Made by a program: the position numbers and the translations under genes | Shown: positions 54,025 through 64,000 of the stretch, piece by piece | Layout: the number at the start of each line of letters is the position of its first letter | How positions within the stretch are numbered: position 1 is the first letter of the stretch | Source of the DNA: Chloranthus sessilifolius | Taxonomy: Eukaryota > Streptophyta > Magnoliopsida > Chloranthales > Chloranthaceae | DNA length: 64,000 bases | Assembly (NCBI GenBank): GCA_021018995.1 | Contig: JAJIZI010000019.1 | Location: 434,001 to 498,000, forward strand | Reading direction: 5' to 3' | Notes under the pieces: generated by a model | Seen by the model: only the letters and a program-made list of their open reading frames with translations | Told to the model about the DNA's origin: nothing | Databases searched by the model: none

Positions 54025-55405
54025 TGTAGACACCCAAATTTTGCCTAAGGCTCGATCAGTCTGTACTCCGAGAGAGATGTACCCCTGTGCTTCCGATGGC
54101 ACCCTTGAACCGTTAGAAACCAACCTAGACCTTTAGGAATCACCCTGAACCCATTAGAACCATTTCCCTAACCCTTAGAGATCACCCCCAAACCCTAGGA
54201 TCCCTTCGTAGACCCAACTTAAACTCTTCTGAGCAATTGATGGGAGGAGAGATACAAAATTTTACACAGACTATTACTGAGGTGTATCTCCATACCATTG
54301 GAAGGAGGACTTCTCTAGCTTTCCAGCAAGCTAAAGATCACCCAATTTGGAGTTGTGGTTCAAAAGTTATGACCGATTGAAGTTTTACATAAAATCATAA
54401 CTTTTGCTCAGGCGTATGTATTAGATACGCCCAGCCAATTTGGCCCCATTTTGGTCAGGCGTATATATTATATATGCCTGACATTTTTGGGCCAAATTTA
54501 GCCGAGTGTATATAATACATATGCCCAGCATAGGTAGGGCCCACCACGGACACTCACCTTCTCAGATCTCCTCTGATTTTCATGAAAATCACTGTACATA
54601 AATTGGGCGTATGTAATATATACGCCCAGCTTAGCTACAGTAATTGTCATCAAATGCTCGAATTTCCTTCATCTGGTTTGACTTTTTGACCATCCCCTTG
54701 GTTGAGGTGGGTGTCTTAAGGTTGGTTGCACCCCCTTTGAGCTTATTGGCAACCCTTAAGTCACCCATGGTCTCACCCCATCATCTGCTATTGAAACCTG
54801 TTTTCCAAACCCCTAGGACCCTAAAAATCTAGAAAACCTTAGATGGAGGATTACCTAATTGCTAAACCAATTAGCTCTTAAGTAACCCTCTAACTCACCT
54901 CTTCTCTATAAATAGAGAGGCCCCCCCTCTTCCGAAAAGGGTTGAAAAATTAAGGTTGAGAGTTTTTACCTAAGAGAGAAAGAGCTTAAGTGAGAAGATC
55001 TTTCTCCCTTTGGTGCACCATCCCCATAAAAATTCCAGAATTGAAAAAGCCCCTTTAGACCTTAGTATTTCACTAAAAACCTCTAGGTTAGGTGTGTGTT
55101 ACCCCTAGCTTTCCTTCTCTATCTCTTAGCTTCAAGCCTTAGGAGTTAGAACCCCATTCCATACCATACAAGCCTTCAAAAAGCTCACCGAAGCAAGCCA
55201 ACGCAAGGCTCCCCAATGGTGCTACAAGGGCCCGAGAGCTTCGGCTCTCCCCTCTATTCCTCTACCTTCTTTGCTTTTCCTCTATCCTAGAATTGAGCCG
55301 TTACGCTGCCCAAATTTCGGCAAGCGGGAAGGGCTCAATAGGATCGGTGTGCCTCCGGGCAAGGGGAAGTGCCGCTCATTTTGCTTCCTTTTATATATAT
55401 ATAAT

Positions 55406-55441
<36 letters not shown>

Positions 55442-55718
55442 CTATATAAACCAGCCCCACATAGGCCTGGCCTTAAGTAGAGACCGCATTTAGCGGGTTG
55501 ATTGGGTGCCTAACACCTTCCCAATCGATAATCGAAGCCCCTACCCAAGAACCTTTGGTGTGGACCGGATTCAGAGTCATATTTTTAGCACTTCGGTGCT
55601 CATAAAAATTGATCTAGGTTTCTCGGGACACCAAAAGCTCCGGGTGGCGACTCTAAATATTTTATTTAGCGAGCGCATCGTTGCGACGGGATCGTCAAAA
55701 AAATCCCATGGTTGCACA
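54025..55718 (+). repeat. Element B 5' LTR
   Basis: 1694 bp, TGTAGACACCC...GGTTGCACA. Four palindromes at 54411-54627, TATA box CTATAAATAG at 54906-54915. Longer than A's LTR, in part because of a TA microsatellite at 55392-55442 that A lacks. Confidence 0.9.
55392..55442. repeat. TA-rich microsatellite in LTR B
   Basis: TATATATATATAATTATATATACATA followed by a pure TA run; no counterpart in the A LTRs, where the site is T-rich. Confidence 0.85.
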
Positions 55719-55720
55719 GA

Positions 55721-55738
55721 TGGCGACTCTGTTGGGGA
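55721..55738 (+). other. Primer-binding site, element B
   Basis: TGGCGACTCTGTTGGGGA, two bases after the LTR, one difference from element A's site. Confidence 0.7.
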
Positions 55739-55854
55739 GTAGCTTGTAGAGATTCCCCTTGAACTTGGCCTTGTTATTTTTGATTTTTGCTAACATATTT
55801 TTACTGTTTTTTAGTGTATTTTTACTATATTTTTTTTACTCACCCCTCTGATTA

Positions 55855-56235
55855 CGTTATTTTACTTACCCCTACGTTTCGACTTTAAATTTCAGAAATT
55901 TTTACCTAGTCACTTGACTGGCACCTTTTTACTTACCCCTATGTTTCGGCTTTAAATTTCAGCAATTTTTGCCTAGTCACTTGACTGGCACCTTTTTACT
56001 TACCCTTACGTTTCGACTTTAAATTTCAGAAATTTTTGCCTAGTCACTTGACTGACACCTTTCTTGCTTACCTATGTTTCGGCTTTAAATTTCAGCAATT
56101 TTTGCCTAGTCACTTGACTGGCACCTCTTTTACTTACCCCTACGTTTTGGCTTTAAATTTCAGCAATTTTCGCCTAGTCACTTGACTGGCACCTTTCTTA
56201 CTTACCTTTACGATTCGGTTTAAATTTTAGTACTT
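55855..56235 (+). repeat. Leader minisatellite, element B
   Basis: Six copies of a ~64 bp unit: CTTACCCCTACGTTTCGACT, then TTAAATTTCAG, AATTTTTGCC, and TAGTCACTTGACTGGCACC. Same place as the leader repeat of element A (23010-23200) but a different sequence apart from TTTAAATTT.AG. Confidence 0.85.
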
Positions 56236-57307
56236 TATATTTTCTGCCTAGTCGCTTGACTTGCCCCGTCATCTTTTTATTTATTTCTTGTCATATCCTA
56301 ACAGTAGACGCCGGCCCGTAGTGGCGGCATGGGATAATCACCCCCCGGTCTTTGAACTAAAGAAAACTTCCAAAAAAAAAAAAGAGAAAAGCTTTGAAAA
56401 AATTAAAATTGAACCAAGTTAGGGAGCTTAATTAATTTGTTTTTACGGGGTAGATTTTCAAAGGGTTGGGTTTAGGCACACATACAACTACTCGGGTCTT
56501 AGTATGGTGGCAGCTCTAGTGGAGATGATCCAGAAAAGTCCCAGCCCACCTAGTATCTAAGAAAGTGCTTGCGCTGGAGTTATATCGGGTGAGTTCCCAT
56601 TCTGAAGCTTAAAACCCTTGGGGAGCGCGTTAGCGAGTTATACCGGACTCAAACCCTTTAGGTGCGGTGAGGAGAGAATCGATCACCAAAAAATAGCTCA
56701 GTTCTCGGAAGCCTAGCTTCCACAAAAAACCAAAAAAGAGACTCATTTCGGATGTTGGTGGCTGCTATCAAATATTCTAGAGCAGCAGATTTTGCCTGGT
56801 GCATGTATTAGTTGCGCCAAGTCTGTTTAACAGTGCTAGATCGAATCTGTGGCCTTCTTCACCTCCCAAGTTCCCCGATTAGTGTGCTTAGTGCCTTGTT
56901 TAGGCCCCACCATCTCCGACACCCAATACGCCCACGCCGATCAGAAGAGGGCAACTTCTTTTTGGCTCATTCCAGGGGATCGGGTTATTTGCCTCTATTT
57001 CTGTGCCTTCAATAGATCGAAGGTTCTCCTTCAATTCTTTCGAAGTGCCTCAGAATCGTAGCCGCAGGTTTTGAATTAAGGTACGAGAGCCACCCGAAAA
57101 GGGAATTCCAAGGCCTCGAAATCTTTGTTTTTCAAAACTCTTTAAAAAAAATTCACAAAAAAAAAAATAATTAAAACAAAAAAGAAATAGATAGTTTGTG
57201 GTGCCAGCACAACGGTATCATCTTGCCCTCCGCCGTCCCGTAGGGGAAGAAGAAGGAGGATTTTTGGGCCTTACCCAAGGCACCCTTACCCGACCTGCTC
57301 CCGAAGA

Positions 57308-58920
57308 ATGTCGTGGGTAGTGGACCCGGCTTATGCCGATCCTGACTCATCCTCGCCACATTCTCCAACCCACTCCTATTCGGGAGAAGTTTTTTCCACC
57401 ATCCCCCTCACCCAACCCCCTTTTACCATTACCGGCCCATTTGGCGCCCCCATTTTCCCAACCACTACCCCCCAAAATATCCAAAATCCAACCCCCCATT
57501 CTCCATCTTTTGCCCAAACCCTGCCCATGCCAAACCCAAACCCAAACCCATTTTCCCAATCCACATCCATGCCCCAATTCCTATCATCCCCCTATGGACC
57601 CGATCCACCCACATTCACATACACCACTTCCACCCCATCCAACCCCCCGCAAAATCCTCCATCCATCCGGGTCATGCCAATTTTTACCAGGGCTATGCCC
57701 AACTTTCCTCATACCTCCTCATCATACCCCCCATCATCCCAAAACATACCCAATACATCCCCTCATCCACCCCATACCCCCCCACCTACCATGGCCATGC
57801 CCGATTATACCGGGGCCATGACCAATTTTTCTGCCACCTCCATCCCATCTATACCCCATCACCCCTTAAATCTCCCATCTCCATCCAACCCTTCCTCCAT
57901 GACCATGATGGAGGAGATGTTCCAAGCCTATTCCATGTGGAAGGCTTCTCAAAACACCCCCCCTCCTCCTTCACACCCCATGCCCATGAACCCATCCCAT
58001 ACCCTAGCTAATCTCCATGCCTCACTCCCCCATGACCCCCATCAACCCCCCATAATCCACACCACCCAATACCCCACCACCCAAGCCTACCAAGGGCCCA
58101 TGGCCCAAACCCATCAAGGCCTACTGGGCAAGGCCCACCAAGGGCTCATGGCCCAGACCCATCAAGGCACATTGGGCCAGACCCACCAAGGGCCCATGGT
58201 CCAGATCCATCAAGGCCCACCGGGCCAGACCCACCAAGGGCTCATGGCCTAGACCCATCAAGGCCCATCGGGCAAGACCCACTAAGGGCCCATGGCCCAG
58301 ACCCATCAAGGGCCCATGGCTCGGACCCATCAAGGCCCATTGGGCCAAACCCCTCAAGTGCCCTTAGCCTATACCTACCCAGTCCCACTAGCCCACACCT
58401 ACCAAGGGTCCATGGCCCAAACCTATCAATGGCCTGTGGCCCAAAATGGCCAAGGATTCATGGCCCAAACCCAAACCCCACACTCATACCTTCCACAATA
58501 CCCCCAACATTTAACCCAACCTTCACAGCCGGGTCAAACCCATGCCATACCTCAAACCCAATTCTCCCATGGCCCTACACCCCAAGGCCATCTCCAAACC
58601 TTCCCCCATACCCAATGGCCCTATCAGGCTCGACCTCAAAACCAAATTCTCATCACCCAACAAACCTTTCGTCACCCCCAATGGGCTCACCTAACCCCCA
58701 CTCATGTCATTCCCATCCAACCCATGCAACAACAACATGAGAATCCCGCCCTCACTGCACAATATGTAGATCAGCAATATGAAGAGGATGAGATTAGGAA
58801 TAATGGAGCCTATGTTGGGGCATTGACCAGCCTAAACCCTCCTTTAATTGCCCACCCCCTAATAGCCCATAGTGAAGTCCAACCAACTACCCAGAAAGCA
58901 GCTCCTGTGTCCAAAGAATA
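57308..58920 (+). pseudogene. Element B gag, N-terminal proline-rich region
   Basis: Starts MSWVVDPAYADPDSSSPHSP. A 314-codon frame is rich in proline, serine, threonine and methionine, with ITGPFGAPIF near the start and MTMMEEMFQAYSMWKASQ before the repeat; element A has the counterpart MLLMEDMRMMYALWATS. The repeat tract follows at 58087-58345 and a glutamine-rich tail leads to the gag core. Confidence 0.75.
58087..58345 (+). repeat. GGCCCATGGCCC minisatellite inside the B gag region
   Basis: About ten copies of a 27 bp unit, AAGGGCCCATGGCCCAGAC plus CCATC, in alternating versions, encoding the nine-residue step GPMAQTHQG / GPLGQTHQG. Decayed copies go on to ~58470. The unit differs from the array in element A, but both are dense in GGCCCA. 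Confidence 0.85.
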
Positions 58921-58939
58921 GGAGCAACAGAAAGAACAG

Positions 58940-60080
58940 TTGGACAAAATACAGAAGCAGTTAATGAAAATGGGTGGTACTGAAATCCACGCCACGGACT
59001 TCACAGACTTATGCCTGTTCGCTGAGGTCCCCCTGCCCCACAAATTCAAAATGCCAGCCTTCGACAAATATAATGGCACTGGCAATCCTATTGCGCACCT
59101 GAAGTCCTACTATGGGGACATGTGCCAATACAGGAAGGATAAAAGATTGCTAATAAAAGTTTTTCAAAAGAGTCTGACTAGGCTAGCTTTGAGATGGTTC
59201 ACATCATTAGAACCTTCTATGATGAAAACGTGGAGGGACTTGACGCATCTCTTTCAAGAATAGTATGTCTACAATATGGACATCGAGCCGCGTAAGTCCG
59301 ACTTGGCCCGTTTAAAGCAGAACCAGAACGAGACCTTTAGCAACTATTTAGGGCGATGGAGAGCACTAGCAGCTTAGGTCAGGAACAGAATACTTGATGA
59401 TGAACAGATAGAAATGATTTCAAAGAACACTCTGCCAGTGATTTTAGACTTTTTGGTATATCAGCAGCAGACCAGCTTCGTTGATCTGGTGAGAAATGCT
59501 AACCGATGCGAGGACGCCATCAGGGAGGGGTGTTTGAATAAGAATATACCGAGTGGACCCAGTGGGGTTAGAAGATTTTTAGAACAAAGGAATGAGAAGA
59601 GAACAGGGGGCGATGTCCAGAACATAGTCAATACCCGGCCCAATAACAATATAACTCCGTTTCAATTTTAGGCTGCCCCAGCAGCACCTGTTACGCCTAA
59701 GCAGACGCAAATAATGGAGAATGGGCAAGGAATGCAAATGACCCTGAAACAGAGAAGAGCCCGTTACAACCGAGTCTTCACACCTCTGGGGCAATCATTG
59801 AGTGTACTTTTGCCCCTATTAGTAAAAAAGGGATTAGTGGCTATCCGCCAACCACAACCTCCTCCTCACCTGATTCCAAGGAACTATGACCCAAATATCC
59901 ACTACAATTTTTATCAGGGCTAGGGTCACCCTACTGATCGCTGCTTCCCATTGAAGCACGCCATCCAAGATTTGATCGATGTCGGGAAAATCATTCCCCC
60001 TGCACCCTCTCAGCATACTAATATTCACCAAGTGCCACTACCCCCACATCCAATCGGAGGAGCAAGTCCCAGACCACCAT
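58940..60080 (+). pseudogene. Element B gag core
   Basis: LPHKFKMPAFDKYNGTGNPI, AHLKSYYGDMCQY, LRWFTSLEPS, YQQQTSFVDLVRNANRCEDA and, near 59890-59985, YDPNIHYNFYQG with FPLKHAIQDLIDVGKI. Parallel to element A 26100-27230. Broken at several points. Confidence 0.85.
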
Positions 60081-60084
60081 TGGA

Positions 60085-60720
60085 ATGGTAGAAGATAAGG
60101 AGTTTGAATTTGACCCATCTGATTATATTAGTGATCGAGGGAATTATGTGGCACCATTGCCTAGGAATGATGAAGAAAGGAATGTTGGGGTAATTGAACC
60201 CCTAAATTTGTCTGAATATTTCCCCAACCCAACCTCGCAATATGAACCCTTGGATCTCCGGGCATACTTTCCGTCCACCACACCCATCAATTATGTAAAT
60301 ATCAATGCATACCAATCATACACCACAACTCCCATCAATTATCCTATAAGCCCCCAGGCCCCCAATCCTGCACCCGCACCCTCCAGTTATCAATGGCCTA
60401 CGCCCGGCCCATTTCAACTACCCCATACACCATAACCCCCACCAATTACCCTTTCAGCCAGCAGGCCCCCAATCCACCGCCCGCACTCATTAGTTATCAA
60501 TGGCCTGCTCCCACCCCATCACCCCCAGTTTAGCCATTGGCAAACTCCACCACCTCGGTCAATTACCTAATGGCCCATCAGACCCCCCATCTGCAGCCAG
60601 CACCCACCAGCTATCAATGGCTTACTTTTACCTCCTTCCCTCCAATGCCACCACCCTCAAGCTTCACCACCCCCATTTAGCCCAATCTTTCCACCCAACC
60701 CGCTGCCACCGAGGTGAATC
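60085..60720 (+). pseudogene. Element B linker between gag core and protease
   Basis: Acidic FEFDPSDYISD as in element A, then PLNLSEYFPN and PLDLRAYFPS, then proline-rich text with degenerate internal repeats (ANPAP..SYQWPTP / NPPPALISYQWPAP type). Confidence 0.6.
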
Positions 60721-61640
60721 AAGTATTACTCACACCTCCTGAGCCGGCAGTACAAGTGCCTCAAGTACCGGTAGCCATACCTTTCCAGCTCTCGGGACCC
60801 ACATATGATCCTCATCAGGTCCCGCTAAGCTACAAACAAACAGATGTCAATGCCGACAGCAGAAGCAGAGAAGGGGCAGTAGATTTTGTTACCAGGTCAG
60901 GGAGGATATCAAAGCAGCCAGAAGCACCAGCTACAGCACAGGCCCAACTCGAAGGAAAGAAAGACAGCGCGGTGAACTCCTTCGAGAAGATGAGTCGAGA
61001 ACATATACTGGAGACTCAGCTGAGAAGAATGCCTGCCCATATCACTGTATGGGATCTGTTGATGACGTGCCCACTCTATTTCCAAGCATTAATGGGGGCA
61101 TTAAAAAATGCGCATGTATCACTCCAAGTTAGCCCAGATGAAGTCAGACAGATAATTGGTCAAGTGATGGCTCCAAATGCCATTTCATTTTCTGATGCCG
61201 ATTTACCTAAGGAAGGAGGTAGTCACTCAAAATCTTTGAATATAACCGTTGAGTTCGAAAATATGATTATCCCCTTGGTACTAATTGATAATGGGTCTGT
61301 ATTGAATATATGCCTGTTAAGAACCGCCACCAAGATCGGGGTTGATCCGTGCATGTTAAGGCCCACCAGAACCAGCGCTAGAGGGTTTGACAATACCAGG
61401 AGAGAAATAATGGGAGAAGTTGATCTTGAGCTGTTGATAGGGCCAATGACCTTTTCCATCTTATTTCAAGTCATGGATATCAAATCTTCATTAAATCTAT
61501 TATTGGGACGTCGGTGGCTACATGAAGTCAGAGCCATACCTTCCACATTACACCAGAAACTCAAATTTGCATATGGGCATAAGATTATCATAATCATCGA
61601 AGAGGGGCACAATGAGAAAGAAAAGGCCACCAATAGCATT
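60714..61640 (+). pseudogene. Element B protease region
   Basis: Long open frame (345 codons from 60714). DFVTRSGRISKQPEAP, HITVWDLLMTCPLYFQALMG, protease active-site segment IIPLVLIDNGSVLNICLLR, and SLNLLLGRRWLHEVRAIPST. Same layout as 28190-28925. Confidence 0.85.
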
Positions 61641-61739
61641 GAAAACCCAATATGCTGGATGTACCACACACTGCTGAGGACGTCGACCTCCACAGTTTCT
61701 AGTACGAGGTGTTGGCAATACTCTCGGAGCCCATCGAGG

Positions 61740-62060
61740 GCATCATTCTAAGAACCGGAGGTGGCATGGTAGCAACAGTAGCCATTCTCCAAAAATGGGG
61801 CTATAAAAAAGGAAGAGGTCTTGAGCCCAGATTACAAGGAAGGAAGGAGCCCGTCATAGCTAAGGGTAGTCAGAAAGTCAGGCTCAGGCTAGGTTATAAA
61901 CCCATCGAAGAAGAAGTAAGAGAGGCCAAGGAGAAGGTTCATGCAACGGCAGCTGCGAAAGCCAAGGGGATCCACATAGAGGAGAAACCCCATCTCAGGC
62001 CTCACATTAGGAACTCATTCATAAGTGCTGGGGTTGTAAAAATTGATCGGAATGGGGAAA
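61740..62060 (+). pseudogene. Element B G-patch-like module
   Basis: LQKWGYKKGRGLEPRLQGRK, then LRLGYKPIEEEVREAKEKVH and PHIRNSFISAGVVKIDRNGE. Glycine spacing as in element A. Conserved between the two copies, so it is an ancestral part of this family. Confidence 0.55.
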
Positions 62061-62473
62061 CCCGATTAACCCCACACAAGCCTACAACACTAGTTCACCC
62101 CACCAATCCCCATATTACCCTTCCCGACCTGGAGATAGATTTGGCTGCATTATCTCTTTTCGACGGTCAGTACCTGAACAAACCCCCTCTGTGGTGAATC
62201 ACCACAAAACCGAGTTATCATTTGAGGACATGATCTTAGACGAAATGGGGATCAATATGATGGAGGCTGACTCCAATGAGCCATATCAGTCAGCACCCTC
62301 CATCCCAACAGGTAAAGAAGCGGCCCCTCAGGTATGCAACTGGGCATCCTTGCCCCAAACCCTAGAAGCGGGGAGCGGCCTAACATTTGGCACCCATTTC
62401 CCAAAAAAAAACAACCTATAAAAAGTGAGAGAAGCCCTTGGCAAACAATACCTTGTGTATATAACAACTCGCC

Positions 62474-62940
62474 TTGCCAAGGATTTGTCTCCAAAGAAAA
62501 CAAAAATCTCAAAACATGAAAAAAATACAAAATCTCGAAAACATGGAAAAAATACAAAATCCCAAAAACATTGAAAAAATCCAAAGTCTAAAAATATTGT
62601 CATTTAAAATTCCAGAAAATGTCCCACAAAAGGATGCCTTAGTCAAAATGCCCGTCCAACGTGAAATCGACCCCTTCCCTGTAGAAATACAAGAAGAGGT
62701 AGGGATCACGAGTCTGGACAAGGATGTTCCCTTTGAGGAACTCCCCAATGAGCTCCTTGACCGATTTACCGACTTTGAGTATGGCCCTACCCCCATTGTC
62801 GAAGAGACTGAAGACGTCAATCTAGGAACTAAGGAGGTTCCCAGGATAACCAAAATCGAAACGTCATTGTCTCCTGAGGAAAGAAAAAGCATGATCGACT
62901 TCCTTCGATCATACCAAGATGCTTTTGCCTGATTGTACGA
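62474..62940 (+). pseudogene. Element B pre-reverse-transcriptase region
   Basis: DPFPVEIQEEVGITSLDKDV, PTPIVEETEDVNLGTKEVPR and MIDFLRSYQDAFA. Just upstream (62510-62600) is a short array of CAAAATC..GAAAA..ATGGAAAAAAT-like units, giving K-I-Q-N repeats. Confidence 0.8.
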
Positions 62941-63029
62941 GGACATGCCTGGTCTGGATACTGATTTGGTCGAGCATGAGTTGCCCCTCTACCCTGATAT
63001 GAAGCCATCAAGCTGTGCGCAGCGCTCCG

Positions 63030-63790
63030 ACGAATGGATCTTTGAAAGTCAAAGATGAGGTCATCAAGCAATACGATGCAGGGTTTCTCATGGTATCTAA
63101 ATACCCGTAATGGCTAGCCAATATCGTATCTGTGCCAAAGAAGGAAGGAAGGGTCTGCATGTGTATCGATTTTCATAATTTGAATAAAGTAAGCCCAAAG
63201 GATGATTTCCCATTACCACACATCGACATCTTGGTTGATAACATAGCTAAGCATGGGATGCTTTCTTTTATGGATGGATTCTCAGGATACAATCGGATCA
63301 AAATGGTAGAGGTTGATCGTGAGAAGACAATGTTCATTACCCCCTGGGGAACCTTTTGCTATCGAGTCATGCCATTCGGGCTGAAGAATGCTGGTGCAAC
63401 GTACCAGAGAGCTATGACTGTACTATTTCATGACATGATGCACCGAGAGATTGAAGTATATGTCGATGATATGATAGCTAAATCACTAGAGCGAAGCGAC
63501 CATCTGGTAAACCTTCAGAAGCTGTTTGAAAGGCTGAGGTTACGACTGAATCCACAGAAGTGCGCATTTGGTGCTATGTCAGGGAAACTTCTAGGGTTCA
63601 TTCTCAGTAGGAGGGGGATCGAGGTCGACCCAATCAAAGTCAAAACCATCAGTGAAATGCCACCGCCGTCTATTGAGAAAGAGGTTAGAGGGTTTCTGGG
63701 TAGAATACAGTATATTAGTCGGTTCATTACACAACTAACTCCAATCTGGACGCCAATCTTCAAGTTACTAAGGAAGAATTCGCCCGTTGA
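63030..63790 (+). pseudogene. Element B reverse transcriptase
   Basis: DEVIKQYDAGFLMVSKYP, VCMCIDFHNLNKVSPKDDFP, TFCYRVMPFGLKNAGATYQR, VYVDDMIAKS (YxDD site), LNPQKCAFGAMSGKLLGFIL and FLGRIQYISRFITQLT. Very close to element A. Confidence 0.9.
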
Positions 63791-64000
63791 ATGGAACGAT
63801 GATTGTCAAGCAGCGTTCGAAAAAATCAAAAGCTACCTCCTTAATCTACCTGTTTTGGTACCACTTGAGCCAGGGAGACCACTCTTGATGTATCTCTCCA
63901 CGACGAAAGCTTCGATGAGATGTGTCTTGGGGCAGCACGATGAAACGGGAAGAAGAGAGCATGCCATTTACTATCTGAGCAAGAAGTTTACTGATTATGA
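63791..64000 (+). pseudogene. Element B RNase H, start only
   Basis: VEWNDDCQAAFEKIKSYLLN, LGQHDETGRREHAIYYLSKK, then FTDY at the window edge. The rest, including the second RNase H and integrase, lies outside the window. Confidence 0.8.

Larger units (their letters stand above)
54025..64000 (+). mobile_element. Element B: second Tat-type element of family A, runs off the window
   Basis: 5' LTR 54025-55718, primer site 55721-55738, leader, gag, protease, G-patch-like module and reverse transcriptase, stopping in RNase H at the window end. It follows element A part by part, with the same LTR start, primer site, TATA box, LTR palindromes and gag start, but the LTRs differ clearly, so it is another family member rather than a recent copy. 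Broken, with several breaks, though protease and reverse transcriptase stretches are better kept than in A. Confidence 0.9.

Noticed and set aside
55855-56235. Possible CRISPR-like array (regular ~64 bp repeats)
   Set aside because: Units are head-to-tail with no unique spacers, in a plant retrotransposon leader: a minisatellite.

Overview
This window is intergenic DNA from a large, repeat-rich flowering-plant genome. That reading rests on Ty3/gypsy elements of the Tat and Tekay/Del types, a plant L1-type LINE with a C-terminal RNase H, CACTA transposon ends, MITEs, TA microsatellites, and a captured piece of a plant callose synthase gene. The species cannot be named from the sequence. I see no intact host gene, rRNA or tRNA; almost everything is a transposable element inserted into another.

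Layout. 1-235 is the end of a CACTA element. 815-4210 is a short tandem array of a hairpin repeat plus TA runs, split by a ~2.9 kb insertion that carries its own MITE. 4281-15201 is an old minus-strand L1-type LINE (RNase H, zf-RVT, reverse transcriptase, end of the endonuclease), split by element C (5008-12357), a gag-only Tekay-like LTR element. At 15202 the LINE is cut by a second CACTA end; the DNA beyond it holds a callose synthase exon fragment and a small acidic ORF. 18445-46132 is a three-level nest: a minus-strand LTR remnant (F), a solo LTR inside it (E, 5-bp target duplication CTAAC), and inside that a 23.1 kb Tat-type element (A, 21225-44306, duplication AGTAT).

Element A has 1.63 kb LTRs, a leader, gag with an internal minisatellite, protease, a G-patch-like module, reverse transcriptase, two RNase H domains and integrase. 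Downstream of integrase it carries two antisense gene-like units related to the plant mobile domain (PMD/DUF7745) class. Short palindromes of the form GGCGTATA...TATACGCC occur in both LTRs, ahead of gag, and just upstream of both antisense units. This is the most interesting signal in the window.

46133-49931 is the LTR and 3' part of another Tat-type element on the minus strand (G). It is followed by a Tekay-like LTR and 3' internal end on the minus strand (D, 49932-54024), into which a second member of A's family (B) is inserted at 54025 and runs off the window end in RNase H. Several unrelated LTR families each carry clusters of short self-complementary motifs (CGATCGATCG, CGATTAATCG, CGACCGGTCG, GCGTATAAT types), a recurring architecture worth following up. 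All LTR elements look like inactive fossils; relative ages come only from nesting and LTR differences counted by eye.
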